DNA from: Drosophila pseudoobscura
Lineage: Eukaryota > Arthropoda > Insecta > Diptera > Drosophilidae
DNA: 64,000 nt
Reading direction: 5' to 3'
Assembly: GCF_009870125.1 (NCBI RefSeq)
Contig: NC_046683.1
Coordinates: 40,067,869-40,131,868 of the forward strand
Both the position numbers and the translations under genes were made by a program. Numbering within the stretch: position 1 is the stretch's first letter; every line of letters begins with the position of its first letter. Below are positions 9,707-17,830 of this stretch, piece after piece. The notes beneath the pieces were generated by a model that worked only from the letters and a program-made list of their open reading frames with translations, did no database searches and was not told where the DNA came from.

Positions 9707-9725
9707 TTAACCTAACCTAACCTAA
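9707..9725 (+). repeat. CCTAA-repeat 3' tail of the LINE
   Basis: GGTTAA is followed by three CCTAA units in place of a poly(A). On the other strand these read TTAGG. LOA-clade elements often end in short tandem repeats rather than poly(A). Confidence 0.8.
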
Positions 9726-9732
9726 AGGCGTT
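9723..9732 (+). repeat. Candidate target-site duplication, right copy
   Basis: Second TAAAGGCGTT, partly merging with the last CCTAA unit; the pair defines the proposed LINE boundaries. Confidence 0.5.
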
Positions 9733-10114
9733 AAGCCTAAAAGTGATGTACATGTACATTATGTACTTATAGGATTCTCCGATCCACATCTGACAAGCAG
9801 AAAGGTTCCATACCCATGTGCCATTTGCCTGTCTTAATGATTTCTTAGAGGAAGAACCGGTCTTTTTGTTTAAGCATTCGATTTATGTACATATTTCAAT
9901 AATAATACTGTGAGTGTAACGTGCAATGTGGATTATTCTAGTTGTTATTTTGTTCTTGTGTTAAAATTCATTTAAAATGTTCTTTTTTAAGCTCTATCTT
10001 AGGGGCTAGGCTAATTTTAGTGATAATTTAAAGACAATGACCAGAAAGGATACGCATAGTACCCTAGAATAATCGTATATATCCGATATCTCGAACATGC
10101 TGGATGGTATATGA

Positions 10115-10120
10115 TTTAAT
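10115..10120 (-). terminator. ATTAAA polyadenylation signal overlapping a stop codon
   Basis: On the minus strand, CAATTAAATC contains both the TAA stop of the zinc-finger gene (10118-10116) and an ATTAAA hexamer. If used, the 3' UTR would be only about 15-30 nt. Other weak A-rich signals lie further left. Confidence 0.35.
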
Positions 10121-11111
10121 TGCAATTCAATTGAAATTCTAGTCCATTCTTCGCTTCGGTATCTTTCTTGCGGGTGAACTGGGAGAGCAAGTCACTGAAG
10201 TGTGGCTTCTGTCGTTGGATCACCTCGTTGGGGTGATTCTTGAACTCTATGTGCTGCACCAGATGAGATTTTCTCGAGAAGCCTATGCCGCAGACACTGC
10301 AGATGTAGGGCTTACGGGTACTGTGGACATAGAGGTGTGAGTTTCGGTTCTCAAGCCGGCCAAACTGTTTCCCACAGATGTGGCAGCAGTAGGCTTTGAT
10401 GCTGCTATGGTCCAGCATGTGCTTTTTGAGGTAGGTCGGGTGCGAGAAGCTGGCACCGCACTGCTCGCAGACAAGGTCGCGCAGCTTCTGGTGCACAGTC
10501 TTGAGATGCTGTTGGAGCAGCCGCCGGCGGGTGAAACGCCTGTCGGGACAATTAGGGCACTGGTGCAGGGCCTCTTTAAGGTGCTTGGTCCGAATGTGGG
10601 CGCTAAGGTTGCTGTTCTGAGCGAAACGAGCCCCGCAATCGGAGCACTGGTACGGCCGGTCGCCGGTGTGGGTGTGCAGATGATCATCGAGCCAGCGGCG
10701 TCGCTTGAACTCTTTGCCACACTCCTCGCACGGGAAAATGGACTGCGGCGGACGAATATCCCTTTGCGTTCGCTGATGGATGCGTCGGTGAGCGATGAGC
10801 TTCTCGTGACTGGTGAACCGCAGAGGACAACGTGTGCATACCCAGGGCAGGTGGCATGGTGTAACGGAAGGTTCTGGTCTACACTCTCCAGGCTCTAATT
10901 CTTCCACTTCTTGCTCTATCATCCAGTCTTCAGGGTCATCCACAGCCTGCTCTGCTTCGTCCTGATGCACCGTCATATCTGCCAACTCTTCTTCGGGTTC
11001 TTCTATTATTATTGAGTTGACCCACTCCTGCTCAGAGTCTTTGGACTCCTCACACTCTTCTATCACTGAGTCCCAGTCAAAACTGACATCCTCCAGCGTT
11101 TCCATAGCCAT
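10116..11111 (-). CDS. C2H2 zinc-finger protein with seven fingers (CG11398-like)
   Basis: Single-exon 331-residue protein, probably a nuclear DNA-binding factor. Residues 10-80 are strongly acidic (EECEESKDSEQEW, IIIEEPEEELAD), which could act in activation or protein contact. Seven classical C-x2-C...H-x3-5-H fingers follow at about 92-112, 128-148, 156-177, 185-207, 215-235, 243-263 and 271-293. The fourth has the longer knuckle CPNCPDRRF. Linkers mostly depart from TGEKP; one TGDRPY links fingers 2 and 3. A basic C-terminus ends the protein. I chose ATG 11111 (context AAAAATGGC) over ATG 11105; the frame also runs 34 codons upstream but without a coding look. D. melanogaster has a similar gene, CG11398, near CG3638; orthology is inferred from finger number and neighbours. 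No ZAD domain is seen. Confidence 0.9.
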   Translation of the reverse strand: MAMETLEDVSFDWDSVIEECEESKDSEQEWVNSIIIEEPEEELADMTVHQDEAEQAVDDPEDWMIEQEVEELEPGECRPEPSVTPCHLPWVCTRCPLRFTSHEKLIAHRRIHQRTQRDIRPPQSIFPCEECGKEFKRRRWLDDHLHTHTGDRPYQCSDCGARFAQNSNLSAHIRTKHLKEALHQCPNCPDRRFTRRRLLQQHLKTVHQKLRDLVCEQCGASFSHPTYLKKHMLDHSSIKAYCCHICGKQFGRLENRNSHLYVHSTRKPYICSVCGIGFSRKSHLVQHIEFKNHPNEVIQRQKPHFSDLLSQFTRKKDTEAKNGLEFQLNCN

Positions 11112-11310
11112 TTTTTTTAGTAATGAGATCCAACAAATATAAAAATAGTTTTTTCGCGTCGCCAAAAGCGTTGCCACATAAGGATTTGGCCAATGCACTA
11201 ACGCTTCACGCAAAAGGGCTGCCAGATAGCGTTAGTGGAGTAAAACGCACTAGCGCTTTGCTCAAAAATGCGCAAAACTACAAAAAACGTTACTGCTTTA
11301 TTTAAATTGA
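11112..11310 (-). promoter_or_regulatory. Upstream region of the zinc-finger gene with repeated GCACTAGCGC/GCGTTAGTGG boxes
   Basis: Within 120 bp upstream of the ATG there are three related boxes: GCACTAACGC (about 11196), GCGTTAGTGG (about 11229) and GCACTAGCGC (about 11248). The first two are inverted relative to each other. No TATA box is evident. The tight spacing beside the start suggests factor-binding sites, but I do not recognise the factor. Confidence 0.35.
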
Positions 11311-14300
11311 TTGTTATGCTAAAAAGTGCCCCAATGTGTGCTAGAAAGAACAGAAGACGTTAAACGTTTTGTATTTTAATCAATTGTTATGCAATTTATT
11401 CATACGCTATGTAAATATAATTTGTTCACAACTGTTATATAATTACTTTCATTTGTTGGTTTTTTCTTTTTTTGATTTTAAAGCGGCTGCTTTCAACAAT
11501 TGTTTGGTTTTGTTTTTTTTTTTCGATTCGTTTTCAATAAATCAATCAATGAATACATCATTACTGTATAATTCACACATTTTGGTTTCTTGGTTTTTCT
11601 TCTTAGATGATTCGAGAGAGGCTTGTATTCGTATGTGTGTGTGTAAAATTGTAATTCCGTTAACTACAACTACAGAGATGCCTCGAAAACAGACATATAC
11701 ACGAGATCTATCCATTCGTGTATCTTGTTGCGTCAAGGTCTTTTTTTGCTTTTAGAAATGTTAACAAATTTACAGACTTATATTTGGATTACCGTAATCA
11801 TGTATTTATATGTGTATATATATACTATATATTATTTATATATGTATAGATGCATTATATAATATGCACTGAAATGATTCAACAGGATCTGCTGGGTTGT
11901 TCTTTTTCACAAATCGCTCTGTAGGGGGGAGGAATGGTTGATGATGGATGGGACGTGAAGGGATAATAATGATAGGATAACACTTCTGTGTGAGTTGGGG
12001 GTGTGTAAAAACCGATTTCTCTAAAATTTGTCTTACTTTCTCGTTTACTTTAGATACGATTTGGGACTATGCTATCCTTATCCCACACATCATTGCAATA
12101 TCATTTATTAAGATTCTCCTCTTCTTTCGTTAAAGTAAGAAAAAAAAAGTGCACTAGTTTCCCGTTTTGGTATGGCTTAAACATCGTCAAAGCACCCGTT
12201 TTTTGTTTACACACTGCTTATATCCTATAATATATATCCATCCCGTCTTGTATTATATACGATCCGTGTATAATTGCATTTTATTTAGTTTGTATTTATG
12301 AATTAATCCCACATTCCGCGCTTTCGATTATTTTGTGTGTGTAGAATGTAAGTTTTTAAATGCTACAAGTAAATGCCTGCCTGCCTGCAAATTATTTGGT
12401 ATTTCCTCCGTCTGTTCCTCCATTTTAAATCTACATACTTTGGCCTTATCCGCTAGGAGTCAATACACTACTCGTACACTACACTAGACTATACTACACT
12501 ACACTACATACTTTCTGAAACATTTTGCAATGGAAAAACGGGAAGCGAAAAACGCTCACACACACGCATGGTTCGTGGGAGGATGGATCCGCAGGGCGAG
12601 GGAGCGACAGAGAGATAGTGATTAGGTGGAGGAGAAGAGAGGAGAGAATGGCCGTTGGTTGGATGGCGCATGAGACATAAGATAGTGAGAGAGGATAACA
12701 GTTGGACGCTAGCCCGCTCGCTGGCTGGCATGTGTGTGCACATTTTTCTTTCCCTTTTCTTCACTTTTGCTCTTCAATTCGCTATATATGTATGTATTTG
12801 TGTGTATGTATATGGATTTTGTGCGAGTGTGTATGCATTTGTGTGTTTTGTTCTTTAATTGCAATTTCTGTAAAATGTGTATATTTTTAATATTCCATAC
12901 ATTCAATACATATATTTTTCGTATATAAAAAAGAGCATTTTTCATTTAGTTAAACGCCTAGCAGGGATTTTCCATTTCATTTAATTTCCTCTCTCTCGCT
13001 TCTATTCGTTTGATTTCATTTCGTTTCGTTCGTGCTCCTTCTTCTTCTACCTTATCCTTCTCTTTCCGGCTTAAATGCAGTTATTGACCTGAACAATTGG
13101 TTTATCTTTTGTGTATGGTTTTCTTTGTTGATTGATTAATTAGTTAATGATTTTTTATATAGTACTATACTATATGTGTGTATACATATGTATGTATGTA
13201 TATACGTATCTGTATGTAAGTATTTCTGTGTGTACGCATGTGTTTTATGTATGTAGTATGTATGTATATATTTCTATGTATTCTTTTTGTTTATTATTAT
13301 TTCATTTTGGAATTCTCGTTAAAATAGTTGAACATTCTTTTTCCTCCTGCTATTTCTGTCGTATATTCGTATTCGTATTGCTCCGTTTTTTCAGAAGTTA
13401 ACTGTTACTGTTATTTTCTTTTGTTAAAATTTAAAACTTTTCCTATGTTGCGTTGAGTTTTATCAAGTTTTAAATATTAATATGTATTATAATTTTATTT
13501 TGTGAAATGTTTTCTGGTTTTGACTTTCCCTATTGACGGTTTTTTGTTTTTCGTTTTTTGTTTGGTGTTCGCTTGTTTTTTTTGTTTTTGCATTTGGTTT
13601 CCTTTTGTTTTTTTTTTTTTTGCTTTAGATTTCTGACGTCACAAAAATTTCTACGTACGTGTCGCTGTTGGTGTTGTTGTTGTTGGTGGTGGTGGTTCTC
13701 GCAACGGATTCTCAAATAATATAAGTGATAATCCACAAAACAAACCAAAAATTAAAAGTTCTGTCGTCAGTTGGGAAGGAATAGTCGGAAGGGAACGAGC
13801 TGAGAGGGGGGGAAAGGCTCGATCATTGGAGTTCTTATTTTCTTTGAGGGCTTCCCAATGGGCCGAGCCTCGGCTGTGGTTGTTGGAAAGAACACTGCGG
13901 CTCTTCCATATAATTTAGTTTAAAATTACATTTGATTAGTTCATCAGGTTATACAGCAGAGGTCACACGCAGAATTTTCATGATGCCTCTCAATAAAAAA
14001 AAAAACAATCTTGCATTGCACCTTCCTTATTAAAAAAAAAAAAAGAAATAAACATATTCTCAGTCTGTTGAGCACTTTTTTTTTGTACAGATTTAAATTT
14101 TCGCAGAACAAATCAGAAAAATGAAGCCCAGCAATGGATAGCCCGAGGCCACACGATATTTGTACATAGGACGCTGCCTACCTCTGCTGCAAAGTCTCAA
14201 AATACCAGAGACAGTTCCTAAATGTCAAGCCTCTTCCCCACCTCTCCTCCACAGCTCTTCTTCTAGAGGGTATGTCAGGGGTCAAGGGTCACTACAATAT

Positions 14301-14689
14301 CCTCGTAAATAAATAATTTGGCTCTTACACACTAAGGACTCGCGCTAAACATAGGCATACATACTACGTATATCGTACATAATAGGGGGGAGGGGTGTTA
14401 TAAAAAAATTAGGGGACATTACATAGTCGGTTAATTATAGTACAGTACGGTTAATAATAATAATAACAATAGGCAACAACACAGAGCAGAGAACTGATGT
14501 ATGTATGTGTGTTTTTTGTGTCTTGGGTGTGTATGTGTTTGTGTGTTACAGTTACAGTTACAGCTACAGTGTTGCATCAATGGGCTGAGTCTGTATGCAT
14601 AGGTCTGTATTTTGTGGACGCCACTGTATGTCTCTCAGGTGTTCCTACATGGATGCATGCATCTGTCTCTCAGGTGTTCAGAGACACAC

Positions 14690-14720
<31 letters not shown>

Positions 14721-14990
14721 GAGATAGAGTCGTAGTGGGAATGACAGGGGGTGTTAGACAGAGACAGACTTAAGTTAAACAAATTTTTGCTTTGGAATGG
14801 CTATTGGGAGCAGCAGAATCGGAATCGTTTTTCCACTGATTCCAGGCGTTCCTCCTTGGGGGCTCTCTAATCGAAAGAATCCGCAACGCTTCCTGGACCG
14901 CCCTCCGCCTCAACGCGTTCGTCGCCTGGAGCCGCCCCTGCCACCGTCTGGCGGGCGCGGAGTGGACAATTTTTATGACGTCTCTAAAAA
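11311..14990 (-). other. Probable tweety-2 3' UTR and downstream spacer
   Basis: About 3.7 kb of A/T-rich sequence without credible ORFs, between the last tweety-2 stop and the zinc-finger promoter. It is full of T-runs, TATGTATG strings and a (GTTACA)n stretch near 14547-14572. Minus-strand AATAAA candidates lie at 11395-11400 and 11297-11302. A long 3' UTR would be normal for a neural membrane-protein gene, but transcript ends cannot be read from sequence alone. Confidence 0.45.
14683..14728. repeat. (GA)n tract
   Basis: Imperfect GAGA run of about 45 bp with GAAA and GACA interruptions; potential GAGA-factor or CLAMP binding. Confidence 0.8.
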
Positions 14991-15024
14991 TCATACTTTA
15001 AAGGTTTTCTCCCGCCGCTGCTGC

Positions 15025-15056
<32 letters not shown>

Positions 15057-15740
15057 CTGGTGGTGGTGGCCACGATGGGATGTTGGCTGCTGCTGTTGGT
15101 GCTGGTGCTGGGAACCATTGGCGGGGAGCACACTCATGGAGCCAGCGCCACACATGGCCACCGCCGCTGCTGCCGCCGCCTCCTCGCAGGCATAGCTGGC
15201 TATACGATGATCGCTGCGCGATCGCTCCCTGTCATGGCTGCGATGGCTGTGATGGTGCTCCGCTGCAGCCGCCGCCGCTGCCACTGCTGCAGCGGCAAGG
15301 CCTGCTCCACCGTTGCGCTTGCTGGGCGCCGCCTGCTGCTGGGAGCGCCGGTTGCCCAGACGCTTCAGCTCGTAGTCCCGGGCATCGGCCACGTCGAAGG
15401 TGGCCGCCCTCTGCTGCTGCTTCGAGTGCTTTGACGAGGAGGAGGTGGTGGCTGCTGCAGGGACGGGGCCTGGAGGCGCCTGCTGTTCATATGGCTGCGG
15501 GAAGTACTCGTCGTACTCGTGCTCCTCGCATAGGTTTGCATTACAGGCGGTTTGGGAGGGTGGCTGCTGCTGCTGTTGGGCATGGCTCGAGCGGTGCTTC
15601 TTGGGGGGCAGGGGAATGGGCGCCTGCGCCGACTGCTGCGTCTGGGTCTGAGTGCTGGCTACCGCCGCCGCTGCGTGCAGCGACGTTGATGATGTGCCCC
15701 GTCGCACAACATCAACGCCGCCGCCGCAGCAGGCGCACTC
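14991..15740 (-). CDS. tweety-2 second C-terminal extension frame (after UAG)
   Basis: The frame of the long last exon continues without interruption after the TAG at 15741-15743 for 249 codons to a TGA at 14991-14993. It begins ECACCGGGVDVVRR and has a class-II SH3-ligand-like PIPLPPKK, an acidic aromatic EEHEYDEYFPQPYE, a segment RAATFDVADARDYELKRL, an alanine run and His/Gln runs. These non-repetitive, charged blocks read as protein rather than as chance openness in a CAG-rich region. Whether it is translated by readthrough, RNA editing of UAG to UGG, or another splice form is unknown. No initiator ATG that would make it a separate gene is obvious. Confidence 0.5.
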
Positions 15741-17798
15741 CTACAACTCCGTCACGGAGTAGAGGTCGCTGCTGGCATGGGCGGCATGCGCGGCATGGGC
15801 GTGCGCGTGTGCATGGCTGGAGTGTGTCCCATGGGTGGCCGGACCAGTGCCGCCGCCGGCTCCTGCCACTCCTCCACCTACTCCTCGTTCGCCGCGTTTC
15901 AGAGAGCGATAGAAGAGCGCCTGCTGCTGTTCGATGAGAAGCTGCTGCTGCTGCTGTTGCTGCTGTTTAGAGGAGCTTCCTCCACCAGGTCCCCCTCCTC
16001 CCTGATAGTTGTTGTTGTGCTGGCGCTGGTAGAAGGCCGCCTGCTGCTGAGCCTGCTGTTGAAGCTGCTGCTGCTGCTGGTGGTGATGGTACGTACTGCT
16101 GCTGTCGTACGAATGCTGCTTCTTCATTCCGACGAGCACCTGGCCTCCGTATTGCTGCTGCTCCACATAGCTGCGGGCATTGTCCAGCGTCTCTGCACGA
16201 CGCGGCCGCTCTCTGTCACGCTCACGCTCTTTCTCCCGCTCACGCTCTCTGTCGCGGTCGCGGTCGCGGTCCCTCTCTCGCTCCCTCTCGTAGCCGCCTG
16301 TCTGTTGCTGCTGCTGCCGTAGGCTGGCGGACTTTGGTGGCAGGGTCTGCATGTGGTTGGCATTGCTGGAGTCTCCACCGCCTCCGGCCCTTGACGTCTT
16401 GTGCCTGTTCTTCGGCGGCAGGGAAGGCGGCTGCTGCTGTTGCTGTTGTGGCTGGGAGGCAGCGGCCGATATCTTGTGGTTCTGGGGCCGCTGCAACGAG
16501 CGGTACTGGCCCAGACTGGCGGCGCACAGCGGCTGGGCGGATATCTTCGACTGGGTGGGCGACTGCGTGGGTATCTCGGGCAGCGGCTGGTTCACAATCG
16601 AGGCCGGATTGAGGCTACGCTGTACCACCCGAGGCGCTGCCGTTGGCACTTCGCTGCTCTCGATGCTGTAGACGGCCGAGGGCGGCAGTATGTGGGTCGT
16701 CGGTGGATGAATCAGCTGCTGCTGTTGCTGTTGCTGCTGCTGGAGTGCCAAAAGCTGCTGCTGTTGCTGCTGCTGGAGGGCCAGGAGCTGCTGTTGCTGT
16801 TGCTGCTCCTTGGCATAGGAGCTCCCAACGCCCGTGGTGCCGGGTATCTCTGTGAAGGTATTCTTTGGCTTTGGTGGCGGCGGCGGTGGTGCGGGTTGGA
16901 TCTGCATCTGTGGCGGCGGCTGTGGCTGTTGCTGTTGCGGAGGCGGTGCTGGTGGTGGCACCATCTGTTGCTGTTGTTGCTGCTGCTGCTGCTGTTGCTG
17001 TTGCTGCTGCTGTTGCTTTTGCTGTATTTGCAGCTGGATCTGCATTTGCAGCTGCTGCTGTTGCTGCAACTGTTGCTGTTGTTGTTGTTGCTGCTGTTGT
17101 TGCTGTTGTTGCTGCTGCTGTTGGACAAGGAACTCCGTGGAGCCACAGACCTGCGGTATGCAGTCCGGCTGCTGGCAATAGTCCTTCGAAACGGTGGCTA
17201 TCGATGGCGTCTTGGCGCTGCGCAAATTCGGCGACGGTGAGGCGCCCATGGCCATCGATGAGGAGACACCCTTGAGCGAGCCCCCATAGCGACCCACGTG
17301 CCGCAATGTGGCACATTTGTTGGCCGTCGCCGCAGCCACAATATTCAGATTATTGTTGCCACGCACCGCCTTGGGACCGATGCTTATGTACTTGGGATCG
17401 AAGCGATTGAAGCTGTTGTTTGTGACATCGCGTGGATCCCGGTCGTCGACCAGCCCCCCCTCGCTGCCGACATCCAGGCCATTGCCTGTGGACCTGCACA
17501 TGGCGTTGGCCGTCTGTGCGGAGAGCACGGAGCGGATGGAGCTGCCCGTGGAACGGGGCAGGGTCGCCGAAGCGAATATGTTCTTCAAGGTGCTGCTGCT
17601 GTTCTGATGCTGATGTTGGTGCTGGTGCTGCTGATTGATGATGTTGCTGCTCTGCTGCTGATGGGGATGCTGCTGCTGCTGGAGTGGAGGCTGCGACGGC
17701 GCCTGCTGAAGCTGCTGGAGCTGCAGTTGGAGCTGCTGCTGTTGCTGCTGGGCTGTGTTGTTGCTATTGCCTGCATAGGTGCTGCAGGCAAGCGAATC
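15741..17798 (-). CDS. tweety-2 first C-terminal extension frame (after UGA)
   Basis: After the UGA at 17801-17799 that ends the 463-residue form, the same frame is open for 685 codons to a TAG at 15743-15741. It starts DSLACSTYAGNSNN, then alternates polyglutamine, proline and histidine tracts with ordered-looking blocks: NIFASATLPRSTGSS, FDPKYISIGPKAVRGNN, KCATLRHVGRYGGS, a long Arg/Glu/Asp stretch, RRAETLDNARSYVEQ and VGMKKQHSYDSSS. Two LPPK motifs (PSLPPKNRHK, TLPPKSAS) recur in the second extension. A TL-containing motif (ATLPR, ATLRH, ETLDN) echoes YATLSKQCKTLES just before the UGA. Translation would give a cytoplasmic tail longer than the channel-like body. The start is not a methionine; it depends on passing the UGA or on removing it by splicing. 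Confidence 0.6.
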   Translation of the reverse strand, partial: DSLACSTYAGNSNNTAQQQQQQLQLQLQQLQQAPSQPPLQQQQHPHQQQSSNIINQQHQHQHQHQNSSSTLKNIFASATLPRSTGSSIRSVLSAQTANAMCRSTGNGLDVGSEGGLVDDRDPRDVTNNSFNRFDPKYISIGPKAVRGNNNLNIVAAATANKCATLRHVGRYGGSLKGVSSSMAMGASPSPNLRSAKTPSIATVSKDYCQQPDCIPQVCGSTEFLVQQQQQQQQQQQQQQQQQQLQQQQQLQMQIQLQIQQKQQQQQQQQQQQQQQQQQMVPPPAPPPQQQQPQPPPQMQIQPAPPPPPPKPKNTFTEIPGTTGVGSSYAKEQQQQQQLLALQQQQQQQLLALQQQQQQQQQLIHPPTTHILPPSAVYSIESSEVPTAAPRVVQRSLNPASIVNQPLPEIPTQSPTQSKISAQPLCAASLGQYRSLQRPQNHKISAAASQPQQQQQQPPSLPPKNRHKTSRAGGGGDSSNANHMQTLPPKSASLRQQQQQTGGYERERERDRDRDRDREREREKERERDRERPRRAETLDNARSYVEQQQYGGQVLVGMKKQHSYDSSSTYHHHQQQQQLQQQAQQQAAFYQRQHNNNYQGGGGPGGGSSSKQQQQQQQQLLIEQQQALFYRSLKRGERGVGGGVAGAGGGTGPATHGTHSSHAHAHAHAAHAAHASSDLYSVTEL

Positions 17799-17830
17799 TC
17801 AGTAAAAGTCGTTCGATTCGAGCGTCTTAC
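17771..17830 (-). other. Potential 60-nt in-frame cryptic intron spanning the first tweety-2 stop
   Basis: On the minus strand CAGT|GTAAGACG is a good 5' splice site, and 60 nt later CCTATGCAG|GC can serve as a 3' site. Length 60 is divisible by three and near the modal Drosophila intron size. Removal would join ...LSKQC directly to NSNNTAQ..., deleting KTLESNDFY, the UGA and ten following codons. The acceptor is weak: a competing CAG lies 11 nt earlier and would shift the frame. Confidence 0.35.

Larger units (their letters stand above)
4352..9722 (+). mobile_element. Full-length LOA-type non-LTR retrotransposon
   Basis: About 5.4 kb with a leader, ORF1 (4624-6066), an overlapping ORF2 (6014-9619), a 3' UTR of about 90 bp and a tail of three CCTAA units. 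ORF2 has the order endonuclease, reverse transcriptase, RNase H and a terminal Cys-rich motif, which is characteristic of the LOA/bilbo/Trim clade in Drosophila (inference from domain order and ORF1 type). Both ORFs are free of stops, and candidate 10-bp target-site duplications flank the element, so it looks recently inserted and possibly still competent. It lies antisense to all the host genes in the window. Confidence 0.75.

Noticed and set aside
11112..11213. N-terminal 34-codon extension of the zinc-finger ORF
   Set aside because: The sequence lies over the promoter boxes, has a non-coding look, and ATG 11111 has the better context.
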